NCBI RefSeq assembly: GCF_002028455.1
Contig: NZ_MWUM01000001.1
Location: 434,001-498,000, forward strand
Source of the DNA: Zoogloea sp. LCSB751
GTDB lineage: Bacteria > Pseudomonadota > Gammaproteobacteria > Burkholderiales > Rhodocyclaceae
Length of the DNA stretch: 64,000 nucleotides
Direction of reading: 5' to 3'
A model generated the notes under the pieces. It had not been told where the DNA came from, searched no databases, and saw nothing but the letters and a program-made list of their open reading frames with translations. The number at the start of each line of letters is the position of its first letter. Position 1 is the first letter of the stretch. Shown one piece after another: positions 8,848 to 19,512 of the stretch. The translations under genes and the position numbers were made by a program.

Positions 8848-9705
8848 TTAGTGCAGGGTGCGCGGTTCGTCGAACAGCGCGGCAATGTCGTCGGCGTTGA
8901 AGCGGTATTCGTGGTTCGACAGGTCGTCGTGGATCACGACCTCCCCGTGTTCGGCCAGCGTGGCCTCGAGTTCCGCGCGGCCGAGGGAGCGCAGCATGTC
9001 GCGTACCTTGTCCCAGTCCTGCGGCCATTCGTGGGTGACTTCGCGGGCATCCAGCAAGCGCACCGTTTCCTGGTGGAACAGGCGCAGCAGCACCTCTTCG
9101 GCGGGCAGGTTGAGCAGTTCGTCGGGGCGGATCGTCGAAGCCAGGCGGGTGACCCGCTCCCAGCCGTCGGCGTCCTTCTTGTCGGCGTCCGGCAGCTTTT
9201 GCAGGAACAGGCAGGCGGCGGCTTTTTCCGACGCGGCGGTATGCAGCGCGGCAGGCTGCTGCTCGGACTGGGTCAGGTAGTGCTCGAAGATTTCTGCGAC
9301 GCTGTCGCCTTCGATCGGCACATAGCTCTGGTAAGGATGGCGCAGGCCGGGCATGTCGAGGCTGAGCAGCAGCTGGCCGTCGCCGAGCAGGTCGGCGATG
9401 CCGTGCTGGCCGGCGGCTTCCGGGGCGGCCTTGGCGTAACCGCGCAGGTTGAGGGCCTCGTTGATGTCCACCACCAGCAGGCTGACCGGGCCGTGGCCCT
9501 GCAGCTGGATGGTCAGGCGGCCGGTCTGCTTGAGGTTGCCGCCGATGACGCTGGCGATGGCGCTCATGGCGCCGAGCAGGTCGCGCACGTTGGCCGGGTA
9601 GTCGCGGTTCTCGAGGATGCCCTGCCAGACGTCGTCGAGCTTGACGACGGCGCCGCGGATGTCGAGCTCTTCGAGCAGGAAGCGCTGGATGTAGGAGTTG
9701 CTCAT
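8848..9705 (-). CDS. hslO: Hsp33-family chaperone homologue lacking the redox zinc site
   Basis: The 285-residue product matches Hsp33 throughout: N-terminal substrate-binding domain, the LPDADKKDADGWER linker region, RLFHQETVRLLD before the switch domain, and the NHEYRFNADDIAALF end. Canonical Hsp33 uses four zinc-binding cysteines (C-x-C about 30 residues before C-x2-C) as an oxidation switch. Here the first pair is replaced within REVTHEWPQDWDK and the second within VVIHDDLSNHEYRF. The only cysteine is in AAACLFLQK. The fold is kept but redox activation cannot work as described for E. coli. It overlaps the upstream yffB-like gene by 4 bp. Confidence 0.88.
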   Translation of the reverse strand: MSNSYIQRFLLEELDIRGAVVKLDDVWQGILENRDYPANVRDLLGAMSAIASVIGGNLKQTGRLTIQLQGHGPVSLLVVDINEALNLRGYAKAAPEAAGQHGIADLLGDGQLLLSLDMPGLRHPYQSYVPIEGDSVAEIFEHYLTQSEQQPAALHTAASEKAAACLFLQKLPDADKKDADGWERVTRLASTIRPDELLNLPAEEVLLRLFHQETVRLLDAREVTHEWPQDWDKVRDMLRSLGRAELEATLAEHGEVVIHDDLSNHEYRFNADDIAALFDEPRTLH

Positions 9706-10067
9706 TCCGGGGTGCCCGTCGCGGTGAGGAAGCTGGTGTACAGGGCGGTGTCGAGGCCGACCAGCAGCTGGCCGCTGTCGGTTTCGATGACCGGGCGGCG
9801 GATCACGCTGGGAAATTCCTGCATCAGCTGCACGGCGGCGCTCTGGGTCTCGATGGCCTGCTGCTCGGGGGACAGCTTGCGCCAGGTGGTGCCGCGGGTG
9901 TTGACGAGGCTCTTCCAGCCGATGGCCTTGCTCCAGGCGTGCAGCTTGCCCGAGTCGATGCCGGCTTTCTTGTAATCGTGGAAGGTATAGGCGACGCCAT
10001 GTTCGTCGAGCCAGGCGAAGGCCTTCTTCATGGTGTCGCAGTTTTTTATGCCGTAGATCGTGGTCAT
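9702..10067 (-). CDS. ArsC/Spx-family (YffB-like) protein
   Basis: The 121-residue protein has the thioredoxin-like fold signature of the ArsC/Spx/YffB family: MTTIYGIKNCDTMKKAFAWLDE with a single cysteine near residue 9, then the RGTTWRKL region and RRPVIE, whose cis-Pro-like element is typical. Family members are often annotated as arsenate reductase-like; the YffB branch has no proven arsenate activity. The ATG at 10067 was chosen over an upstream extension. Its 3' end overlaps hslO (ATGA), suggesting translational coupling with the Hsp33 homologue. Confidence 0.85.
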   Translation of the reverse strand: MTTIYGIKNCDTMKKAFAWLDEHGVAYTFHDYKKAGIDSGKLHAWSKAIGWKSLVNTRGTTWRKLSPEQQAIETQSAAVQLMQEFPSVIRRPVIETDSGQLLVGLDTALYTSFLTATGTPE

Positions 10068-10079
10068 GGGGAAAACAGC

Positions 10080-10101
10080 GCGACGCCCCGGAGGGCGTCG
10101 C
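10080..10101 (-). terminator. Putative terminator after tex
   Basis: Inverted repeat GCGACGCCC / GGGCGTCGC with a 4-nt loop, followed on the minus strand by GCTGTTTT. It lies 54 bp after tex and just upstream of the yffB-like gene. Confidence 0.65.
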
Positions 10102-10154
10102 TGGAAAATCAAACAGATGGGACGGATTTTAGCCGTCCCGGAGTGGGCGCGGGC

Positions 10155-12482
<2,328 letters not shown>

Positions 12483-12664
12483 GGACGGGTGAAGGCCAGA
12501 AAAAGGGCGCATGGTGCAGAAACGCAGCCGCGCCTGCAAGCCCGTAGCCGGTGGAGTTTCCGGTAAAATCTCACGATTATCCATGTCGCGCAGACCCCCG
12601 TTTTCGCGTACATCCAGTCGGGGCGCCCCTTGTGGCGGCCCGGCACAGCAGGAGAGCACACCGC

Positions 12665-13858
12665 ATGAATCCCATAATCGCCGCGTTGACGCTGGCGCTT
12701 GGCCTGATGATGGTCGGAGGCCAAGCCTCCGCAGCCCATCACGAGGCCAAGGCCGGTGCTCACAAGGCAGCCCCGGCTTCCAAGAAGCCGGAGGCCAAAA
12801 AGAGCGCCAAGGCCGGAAAGTCTTCCGACGCCAAGGCCAGCGCATCCAAGAAGACCGCTTCGGCCAAGCCCTCCTCGGGCAAGGCTGCCAAAGCCACCAA
12901 GGCGGGTCGTCACGATAAGCCCGCTGCGGTCGAGAAGGGCGGCAAGGCGGGCAAGGGCAAGGTCGAGCGTAATGACCGTCGCCATCACGGCAAGGCGTCC
13001 AGGCCGGAGCGGATACCGCAGGTTGCTGCTCCGCTGTCGCCGGACGCCAAGGCGGCCGCCAAGGCGGCGGCGCTGAAGACCGTCGAGTCCCGCGTCGAGC
13101 CGCCGAAGCCACCCAGCCGCAGCCATGGCCGTGCGATCGGGCGGGAGGCGTTTGCGCCCATGGCCGGTCGTGAGGCGTTGGGGCGTGAGGCTTTCACGCC
13201 AAATTCCGCTCCGCTGCCGCCGGCAGAACGCCGCGCCGCGATCCCGGCGCTGCCCGCTGCGTCCGGCGGGCGTCAGACCGTGGTGATTCCGCCGCCGGTT
13301 GCCAGTGTGCCGTCGTCGGTGCCGGCAGCTGCACCGCACGTGGCGGCAGCACCACAAGCCCACCCCGCCGCGCGTGTGCCGTCGGTGATTTCCACGGCGA
13401 GCATGTCGGCGGCTGAGGCCGCGGCCGCTGCTGCAGCGGCGGTCAACACGCCGTCCTCTCCTGAACCCGCAGCAGTTCCGGCGTCGCGTCCGGCGGCTGC
13501 GCCGTCAGCTCCCGCGGGCGTGCCGCTCGCTCCGGCGCCGAGTGCGTCTGCGCAGCCCGCCAGTCCGCCGCTGGCTGTGACCACGCCGACGCCGTCACGC
13601 CCGGCACGTGGGGCGACGCGGGCTTATGCGATGGATGGCGCGACCTTCTATCAAGGAGGGCGCAAGATCCGGGTCCAGGGGCTGGATGCGCGTGAGCCCG
13701 GCATGACTTCCGAGCATGCCACCCAGCGCCTGCAACGGGCTCTGGATGCAGGGAGTGTGACCGTGGAGCCGGTGGAGATGGATGGCTCCGGTCACACCGT
13801 TGCCATCGTTCGCGTGAATGGTCGCAACGTGGCCGACACGGTGCGTGCGGCCAACTGA
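12665..13858 (+). CDS. Exported Lys/Ala-rich protein with nuclease-like C-terminus
   Basis: The 397-residue product begins with a signal peptide ([23 protein letters not shown]). A Lys/Ala/Ser-rich histone-H1-like stretch follows (residues about 27-125), then a Pro/Ala-rich linker (about 140-315). The C-terminal 75 residues ([20 protein letters not shown]...) resemble the core of a staphylococcal-nuclease fold: beta strands with IRVQGLDA, an alanine-rich helix and [15 protein letters not shown]. Catalytic Arg/Glu residues are not clearly kept, so it may be a non-enzymatic SNase-like module. AGGAG at 12650-12654 supports the ATG at 12665. The function is unknown to me. Confidence 0.7.
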   Translation: MNPIIAALTLALGLMMVGGQASAAHHEAKAGAHKAAPASKKPEAKKSAKAGKSSDAKASASKKTASAKPSSGKAAKATKAGRHDKPAAVEKGGKAGKGKVERNDRRHHGKASRPERIPQVAAPLSPDAKAAAKAAALKTVESRVEPPKPPSRSHGRAIGREAFAPMAGREALGREAFTPNSAPLPPAERRAAIPALPAASGGRQTVVIPPPVASVPSSVPAAAPHVAAAPQAHPAARVPSVISTASMSAAEAAAAAAAAVNTPSSPEPAAVPASRPAAAPSAPAGVPLAPAPSASAQPASPPLAVTTPTPSRPARGATRAYAMDGATFYQGGRKIRVQGLDAREPGMTSEHATQRLQRALDAGSVTVEPVEMDGSGHTVAIVRVNGRNVADTVRAAN

Positions 13859-13867
13859 AGGGGCTGC

Positions 13868-14716
13868 CTAGATTGCGATGAGGGTCTGCCGGCCCCACCA
13901 GTTGGCGCCGGCAGCCAGTTCAACAGGCTCCTTCACCGCGGCGGCCTCGATACACAGCATGCGGCGGAAGCCGTCGGCGGGCATGTCGGCGAGGGCTGCG
14001 CACTTTTCCACCCAGGGATTCCAGACCACCACGTCGGGGAAGTTCTCGGCGTGGATTCCCATGGCTCGACGATCTTCCCGTACCAGCAGGGTGCGCGGTG
14101 CTGCGTGGTACACGCGGTCGACTTCGTTGTCGATGGCGAGACCGATGCCGGTCTCTTTCTTGATCCGGTCGCCGTCGGTGCTGTCCCGGTATTCCAGTCC
14201 GCGCAGGCCTTCGATGCTCACGGCCTCGACTTCGCGCACTTTCAGATAGGTATGCAGGGCGGCGGTGAAGCTGAACGGCGCATCGCCGGTGTTCTCCACT
14301 TCCAGTTCCATGTCGAGGCGGTCGCCGCCGATGGATACGCTCAGTTCGGCGGCGAAGGCGTGTGGCCACAGGGCGCGGGTGGCCTCGTCGTCCGTGAGGC
14401 GCAGGGTCGCCACGGCGTAGTCCTTGCCGGCACGTGTGCTGGTCACTTCCCAGCGGCGGTTGCGGGCGAAGCCGTGCTTGGGCAGGGGGCCGAGGGCGGC
14501 GAACTGGGGGAAGCACACCGGCACGCCGCCACGGATGGCAGTGCTGCCGTCGAAGACGGCGTCCGGACTCAGGTAAAGGCGCTCTTCGCCGCCGGGAGGC
14601 GTCCACGACAGCACGTGGGCGCCAAACAGGGAGATCAGGGCGACGGCGCCGTCGGGCGTCTGCAGCTTGAGAACGGGCTGGCCGTGCAATTCGGCGGTTT
14701 CGATCTGGTCGGTCAT
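13868..14716 (-). CDS. D-hexose-6-phosphate mutarotase (YeaD-type)
   Basis: An aldose-1-epimerase superfamily enzyme that interconverts alpha and beta anomers of hexose 6-phosphates. The 282-residue product shows the family's LFGAHVLSWTPPGGEERLYLSPDAVFDG, the GGVPVCFPQF motif, the catalytic-histidine GFARNRRWEV region and VVWNPWVEKCAALADMP near the C-terminus. It is separated from the tag gene upstream by 37 bp. Confidence 0.93.
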   Translation of the reverse strand: MTDQIETAELHGQPVLKLQTPDGAVALISLFGAHVLSWTPPGGEERLYLSPDAVFDGSTAIRGGVPVCFPQFAALGPLPKHGFARNRRWEVTSTRAGKDYAVATLRLTDDEATRALWPHAFAAELSVSIGGDRLDMELEVENTGDAPFSFTAALHTYLKVREVEAVSIEGLRGLEYRDSTDGDRIKKETGIGLAIDNEVDRVYHAAPRTLLVREDRRAMGIHAENFPDVVVWNPWVEKCAALADMPADGFRRMLCIEAAAVKEPVELAAGANWWGRQTLIAI

Positions 14717-14753
14717 GTTCGCGGGTCGGCCACGCAGGGCTGGCGGGTCAGTG

Positions 14754-15353
14754 TTACAGAGGGCGCGATGATAACGCGGCGACTTCCCGGTGGCGGAAGC
14801 AGTCGACGGTGTGATCGTTGACCATGCCGGCGGCCTGCATGAAGGCGTAGCAGATGGTGGTGCCGACGAAGCGGAAGCCGCGCTTCTTGAGGGCTTTGCT
14901 GAGCTGATCGGACAGCGGCGTGCTGGCCTGGGCGTCGGCGAGGCTGCGCAGGTTGTTGTGGATCGGCTGGCCGTCCACGAAGCGCCACAGCCACGTGTCG
15001 AAGCTGCCGAACTCGGCCTGGATTTCCAGAAAGGCGCGGGCGTTGTCGATGGTGGAGGCGATCTTCAGGCGGTTGCGGACGATGCCGGGATTGGCGAGCA
15101 GGGCGGCCTGGTCGGCTTCGGTGAAGCGAGCCACGATGGACGGATCGAAGCCGGCGAAGGCCTGGCGGTAGTTCTCGCGCTTGCGCAGCACGGTGATCCA
15201 CGACAGCCCTGCCTGGGCTCCTTCGAGGGTCAGGAGTTCGAACAGTGCCCGGTCGTCGTGCAGCGGCACACCCCACTCCTGATCGTGGTAGGCCTTGTAC
15301 AGGGGGTCGTCCCCGCACCAGGCGCAGCGGATGGGCTCGATGATGGCTGGCAT
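14754..15353 (-). CDS. tag: DNA-3-methyladenine glycosylase I
   Basis: Tag excises 3-methyladenine from alkylated DNA. The 199-residue product has the zinc-site N-terminus (RCAWCGDDPLYKAYHDQEWGVP), the LLTLEGAQAGLSWITVLRKRE helix-hairpin region and the C-terminal GTTICYAFMQAAGMVNDH with its histidine/cysteine zinc ligands. It starts 2 bp after the stop of the Pat fusion gene on the same strand, so the two are probably co-transcribed. Confidence 0.96.
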   Translation of the reverse strand: MPAIIEPIRCAWCGDDPLYKAYHDQEWGVPLHDDRALFELLTLEGAQAGLSWITVLRKRENYRQAFAGFDPSIVARFTEADQAALLANPGIVRNRLKIASTIDNARAFLEIQAEFGSFDTWLWRFVDGQPIHNNLRSLADAQASTPLSDQLSKALKKRGFRFVGTTICYAFMQAAGMVNDHTVDCFRHREVAALSSRPL

Positions 15354-15355
15354 CG

Positions 15356-18043
15356 TCAGCCCTGCAGGGTCAGGATGCCGTGCTTGACGGTGTTGTCTTC
15401 CGGGTCGTTGGACAGCACGAAGCCCAGGCTCGAAACGAACTTCAGCATGCGGTCGTTGTTGGACAGGAAGATGCCCGTCATCGCGTGCAGGCCGCGGTTG
15501 CGCGCCGTTTCGATCAGCACCCCCATCAGGCGCCGGGCGAGTCCGCGGTGCTGCCAGTCCTCGGCGACGACGATGGCGAATTCACAGGTTTCGCCATCGG
15601 GATTGACCGCGTAACGAGCCACGCCGATCTCCGTTTCCTTTTCGTCGTTCTCGATGGTCGCGACGAAGGCCATTTCCCGATCGTAGTCGATCTGGGTCAG
15701 GCGGGCGACCATGGCCGGCGGCATCTCGCGCAGGGTGTTCATGAAGCGCAGATACTTGGTTTCGGGTGACAGCGTGCGCACGAACTCGATTTCCAGGTCG
15801 GCGTCTTCCGGTTTGATCGGCCGCACGGTGATCTCGCCTTCCGGCATCGAGATCTTGGTGATCAGATGCGACGGATAGGGGTGGATCGCCATGTGGTCGT
15901 AGCGGTCGGCGGTGGGGGCGATGTTGTCCACCACGATGCGTGCATCCACGGCGACGGCGCCGTGTTCGTCGACGATCAGCGGATTGATGTCCATCACGCG
16001 GATCCACGGCAGTTCGCAGACCATTTCGGAGATCCGCAGCAGCACGAATTCCAGCGACTCCATGTTGATCGGCGGCATGTTGCGGTATTCGCCGAGCAGC
16101 GTGGAGATGCGGGTGGACTTGATCAGATCCTTGACCAGGTAGTTGTTGAGCGGCGGCAGTGCTACCGCGCGGTCGGCCTGTATCTCCACATGGGCGCCGC
16201 CTTCGCCGAAGGTGATTACCGGCCCGAAGATCGGGTCGCGGAAGGAGCCGACCATCAGCTCGCGGCCATAGGGCTTGATGACCATCGGTTCGATGGCCAC
16301 GCCGTTGATGATGGCGTCCGGACGCTTGCGCTTCACTTCCTCCAGGATTTCCTGGTAGGCGGAGCGCACGGCGGCGAGGCCGTTGAGGTTGAGGCGTACG
16401 CCGCCGGTGTCGGCCTTGTGGGTGATCGAAGGCGAGTCGATCTTCATGGCCACCGGCAGGCCCAGCTCTTCGGCCAGCACCATTGCTTCGGTGGCGGAGC
16501 GGGCGACGACAGTCTGTGCGATGGGAATCCGGAAGGCCGCCAGCAGGGCCTTGGACTCCATCTCGTTGAGGTTCTTGCGGCGTTCTGAGAGGGCCGTCTC
16601 GATGACCAGGCGGGCGCTCTCCACCGACGGTGGGTTGAGGTCGGAGGACAGGGAACTCGGCGTCTGCACCAGCAGTTTCTGGTTGCGGTAGTAGGCGGAA
16701 ATGTGGCCGAACAGTTCGACCGCCGGTTCCGGCGTACGGAAGGTGGGAATGCCGGCGGCTTCGAACAGCTTGCGTCCCTCGCGCACCTGCTCCTCACCCA
16801 TCCAACAGGTGAACACCGGCTTGTCGGCCGCCCGTTCGATGTCGATGACCTTCTGGGCGACTTCGGTCGGGCGGGCCATGGCCTGCGGGGTCAGGATGGT
16901 CAGCACACCTTCCACGTTTTCGTCGGCCAGCACGATGTCGAGGGTCTTGCTGTAACGCTCCGGGTCGGCGTCGCCGATGATGTCCACCGGATTGCAGTGG
17001 GACCAGTTGGCCGGCAGGATCTCGTTGAGCTTGGCGACTGTGCCATCGGACAGGGTGGCCAGCGGAATGCGCAGGTCGGCGGCCCGGTCGGCAGCCATCA
17101 CACCGGGGCCGCCACCGTTGGTGATCACCGCCAGGCGGTTGCCGCGCGGGCGGAAATGGGAGAACAGCGCATTGGCGGCGGCGAACAGCTGGCCCATGTT
17201 GTACAGGCGGATCACCCCGGCGCGGCGCAGCGCGGCGTCGAACACCGCGTCCTCGCCGACCGTGGCACCGGAGTGCAGCAGCGCGGCGTGGGAGCCGGCC
17301 GGGTGGCGACCGACCTTGATCAGCAGCACCGGCTTGACGCGGGCAGCGGCGCGCAGGGCACTGACGAAGCGGCGGGCGTCCTTGATGCCTTCCACGTACA
17401 GGAAGATGCTCTCGGTGCGGGAGTCCGAGACCATGAATTCGAGAACCTCGCCGAAGTCGATGTCCACCGAGGTGCCGAGGGATACGACGGAGGAAAAGCC
17501 GACGTTGTTCGGCCGCGCCCAGTCGAGGATTGCCGAGCAGAGGGCGCCGGACTGGGAGATCAGCCCGATGGAGCCCTTGATGGCGCCGCCGTGGGCGAAG
17601 CTGGCATTGAGGCCGAGTTCGGGGCGCAGTACGCCCAGACAGTTGGGGCCGAGCAGGCGGATGCGATGACGGCGGGCGTTTTCGACGGTGTTCTTCTCGA
17701 GCATGCGGCCGCGCGGGCCGGCATCGGAGAAGCCCGACGGCAGCACTACCACGGACTTGCAGCCGGCGCGCCCACAGGCATCGACGATGGCTGGCACGCG
17801 ATCGGCCTTGGTGGTGATGACAGCCAGGTCGAGGCGTTGCGGAATGTCCTCGACACTCTTGTAGCAGGGGACCCCGAGCACTTGGTCGTACTTGGGATTG
17901 ACCGTGAACAGCTTGCCCTTGAAGCCAGCCTCCAGCATGTTGCGGACAAGGATGTTGCCGAGGGACAGCTCTCTTTCGCTGGCGCCGATGATGGCTACCG
18001 AGCGGGGCTCGAAGAGGGGCGTGAGGTAGTGCTGTTCGTTCAT
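15356..18043 (-). CDS. Pat-like protein: ADP-forming acyl-CoA synthetase fused to GNAT acetyltransferase
   Basis: The 895-residue protein combines a CoA-binding domain (PLFEPRSVAIIGASERE..., about 1-130), a succinyl-CoA-ligase-like domain, an ATP-grasp domain (about 490-700) and a GNAT domain (about 735-895, with FAIVVAEDWQHRGLARRLM as acetyl-CoA loop). This is the architecture of E. coli PatZ/Salmonella Pat, a protein lysine acetyltransferase that inactivates acetyl-CoA synthetase. Some members also have acetate-CoA ligase activity; which applies here is not decidable from sequence. An FNR-like site lies upstream at 18196-18209. It is followed immediately by tag. Confidence 0.88.
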   Translation of the reverse strand: MNEQHYLTPLFEPRSVAIIGASERELSLGNILVRNMLEAGFKGKLFTVNPKYDQVLGVPCYKSVEDIPQRLDLAVITTKADRVPAIVDACGRAGCKSVVVLPSGFSDAGPRGRMLEKNTVENARRHRIRLLGPNCLGVLRPELGLNASFAHGGAIKGSIGLISQSGALCSAILDWARPNNVGFSSVVSLGTSVDIDFGEVLEFMVSDSRTESIFLYVEGIKDARRFVSALRAAARVKPVLLIKVGRHPAGSHAALLHSGATVGEDAVFDAALRRAGVIRLYNMGQLFAAANALFSHFRPRGNRLAVITNGGGPGVMAADRAADLRIPLATLSDGTVAKLNEILPANWSHCNPVDIIGDADPERYSKTLDIVLADENVEGVLTILTPQAMARPTEVAQKVIDIERAADKPVFTCWMGEEQVREGRKLFEAAGIPTFRTPEPAVELFGHISAYYRNQKLLVQTPSSLSSDLNPPSVESARLVIETALSERRKNLNEMESKALLAAFRIPIAQTVVARSATEAMVLAEELGLPVAMKIDSPSITHKADTGGVRLNLNGLAAVRSAYQEILEEVKRKRPDAIINGVAIEPMVIKPYGRELMVGSFRDPIFGPVITFGEGGAHVEIQADRAVALPPLNNYLVKDLIKSTRISTLLGEYRNMPPINMESLEFVLLRISEMVCELPWIRVMDINPLIVDEHGAVAVDARIVVDNIAPTADRYDHMAIHPYPSHLITKISMPEGEITVRPIKPEDADLEIEFVRTLSPETKYLRFMNTLREMPPAMVARLTQIDYDREMAFVATIENDEKETEIGVARYAVNPDGETCEFAIVVAEDWQHRGLARRLMGVLIETARNRGLHAMTGIFLSNNDRMLKFVSSLGFVLSNDPEDNTVKHGILTLQG

Positions 18044-18195
18044 GATGGGTACTCGGGTGAGTGCGAATCGTGCGGCTATTGGGCTGCCGTTGCCACGGGG
18101 CTTCGGGTCGACTGGGGCCGGGGCGGATTTTACCTTGCGTGGGTGATCCTGGTATTGGTAAACCTACTGATTTATTGCATTGCACAACGAAAGCT

Positions 18196-18209
18196 GTGAT
18201 CTAGGTCAA
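18196..18209. promoter_or_regulatory. FNR-like site upstream of the Pat gene
   Basis: GTGAT-CTAG-GTCAA, two mismatches to TTGAT-N4-ATCAA and one to the TTGAT-N4-GTCAA site at 21511-21524. It lies about 155 bp upstream of the Pat start codon. Confidence 0.45.
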
Positions 18210-18378
18210 ATTGTGTGAATTCAAATTGTTGCGCGCCTGCAACGCTTATCCGAAAAGCATGCATCAGGGCCTGTGCGGGTGTGCAGATGGTGAGGGGCCG
18301 GGACGGGGCCGGTATTGCGACCGGATACGTCCGACGGGCACGAATTTCGTCGGGCATGAAAATTCGTGCCAATTTTGT

Positions 18379-18407
18379 TTGACGAGTTTCCGGTAGGTGT
18401 GTACTAT
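18379..18407 (+). promoter_or_regulatory. Sigma-70 promoter of the Pro-Arg-His tRNA cluster
   Basis: TTGACG-N17-TACTAT ending 10 bp before the first base of tRNA-Pro. Strong match and optimal spacing. Confidence 0.85.
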
Positions 18408-18417
18408 TCGCCGCTCT

Positions 18418-18494
18418 CGGGGTGTAGCGCAGTCCGGTAGCGCGCTTGCTTTGGGAGCAAGATGTCGGGAGTTCGAATCTCTCCACCCCGACCA
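18418..18494 (+). tRNA. tRNA-Pro (anticodon TGG)
   Basis: Acceptor arms CGGGGTG and CACCCCG, anticodon stem-loop CTTGC-TTTGGGA-GCAAG (TGG), GTTCGAATC T-loop and encoded CCA. First of three clustered tRNAs. Confidence 0.96.
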
Positions 18495-18521
18495 AAGCTT
18501 GACCCGAGTGCCCACGGCGAA

Positions 18522-18595
18522 CTGCCCGTAGCTCAACTGGATAGAGCACCGGCCTTCTAAGCCGGGGGTTACAGGTTCGATTCCTGTCGGGCAGG
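18522..18595 (+). tRNA. tRNA-Arg (anticodon TCT)
   Basis: Acceptor CTGCCCG pairs fully with CGGGCAG; anticodon loop CTTCTAA (TCT) between CCGGC and GCCGG; GGTTCGATTCC T-loop. CCA is not encoded. Confidence 0.94.
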
Positions 18596-18641
18596 CTCTC
18601 AATAGGTTTCAGATCGCCGATTTCGATCGGTGGTCGGCAGT

Positions 18642-18718
18642 GGCGGCATTAGCTCAGTTGGTAGAGCACTGGATTGTGATTCCAGGTGTCACCGGTTCGA
18701 TCCCGGTATGTCGCCCCA
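18642..18718 (+). tRNA. tRNA-His (anticodon GTG)
   Basis: Anticodon stem-loop CTGGA-TTGTGAT-TCCAG (GTG). The extra G at position -1 (18642) pairs with C73, the tRNA-His identity element. CCA is encoded. Confidence 0.95.
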
Positions 18719-18726
18719 GGTACAAG

Positions 18727-18756
18727 AAAAACCCGCTGATTCGTCAGCGGGTTTTT
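18727..18756 (+). terminator. Rho-independent terminator of the tRNA cluster
   Basis: AAAAACCCGCTGA, a TTCG loop, then TCAGCGGGTTTTT: a 13-bp stem with a tetraloop and T-tract, 8 bp after tRNA-His. It could act in both directions. Confidence 0.93.
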
Positions 18757-18817
18757 CCGTTTACGGTTCCCAGTTGCGTGAAAAGGGGCCTGCGCTGTCT
18801 TTTCCGCACTGGACGGC

Positions 18818-18844
18818 TCAAGCTGATTGCGCCTTCGCCGTTAA
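18818..18844 (+). promoter_or_regulatory. Putative sigma-28 (FliA) promoter
   Basis: TCAAGCTG-N11-GCCGTTAA, close to the flagellar/chemotaxis consensus TAAAGTTT-N11-GCCGATAA (the -10 part differs at one base). It lies 36 bp before the start codon of the chemoreceptor-like gene. Confidence 0.65.
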
Positions 18845-18880
18845 TCAGCCACTACAGTCTGACTGCTCCAGAGAGTCCGT

Positions 18881-19504
18881 ATGAATGCGCCAGAACCGAA
18901 TCTTCATGGGATTGCCCCGCGGACCGGCGAGCTTGCCCGCATCGTCCGCGTCAATGAGGAGATCAAGGCCATCGTGGCAACCGCGTTTCGCATCAACCTG
19001 ATGGCGCTCAACGCGATCTTCCTGGCCAAGCGGGCCGGCAACGCAGCGCTCGGCTTCGGTGTGCTGTCCAATGAGTTGCGGCGCTTCGCCCAGGACTTGA
19101 CCCGCCACATGGCCTCCCTGCGGGAGATGACTTCCGGCTCGGTCGGGAGCGTCACGGGTGTTGTCCAGCAGCAGCGCATGGCGACCATTCTGGCGGCTGC
19201 GTTGAAGCTCAGCGGCGACGGCGTGCCCGGCGCGCGGGAGGCTCGCAGGCGCGGCGCGGCGCGGTTGGCCGAGCAGCAGATCCGTCTGCGCTCCCTCGAT
19301 CTGCGCTTGCGCGCGGCGGTGGAGGAAACCCAGCAACTGGTCGAATTGGGCGGCGTGCTGGCCCGTTCGGCGAAGATCGAAGCGGCCTACGGTGGCAGCT
19401 TCAGTGCGGCATTGATGCAGGTGTCGACGGATTTTGCCGAGGTGATCGCTCAGATCAAGCGATCCCTCGAGGTTCTCGGCAAAGAACGTCTCGTAAAGGA
19501 TTAG
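18881..19504 (+). CDS. Small soluble chemoreceptor-like (MCP hairpin-like) protein
   Basis: The 207-residue protein has no signal peptide or membrane segment and is predicted almost wholly helical. Residues about 25-72 resemble the MCP signalling hairpin tip: NLMALNAIFLAKRAG is followed by GFGVLSNELRRFA, parallel to the canonical NLLALNAAIEAARAGE...GFAVVA.EVR.LA. Several consensus residues are changed (for example IFLAK for the IEAAR segment), so CheA/CheW contact may be altered. The rest contains further long helices. It sits behind a sigma-28-like promoter and 8 bp before the ODP-like oxygen-binding gene, so it may be the receptor partner of that sensor. A chemotaxis role is an inference. 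Confidence 0.7.
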   Translation: MNAPEPNLHGIAPRTGELARIVRVNEEIKAIVATAFRINLMALNAIFLAKRAGNAALGFGVLSNELRRFAQDLTRHMASLREMTSGSVGSVTGVVQQQRMATILAAALKLSGDGVPGAREARRRGAARLAEQQIRLRSLDLRLRAAVEETQQLVELGGVLARSAKIEAAYGGSFSAALMQVSTDFAEVIAQIKRSLEVLGKERLVKD

Positions 19505-19512
19505 GAACCCCC

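Larger units (their letters stand above)
18044..18417. other. Intergenic region between the Pat gene and the tRNA cluster
   Basis: A 374-bp non-coding stretch, more AT-rich than its surroundings between about 18150 and 18260. It holds the promoter region of the minus-strand Pat gene, an FNR-like site (18196-18209) and the tRNA promoter (18379-18407). No convincing small gene was seen. Confidence 0.7.
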
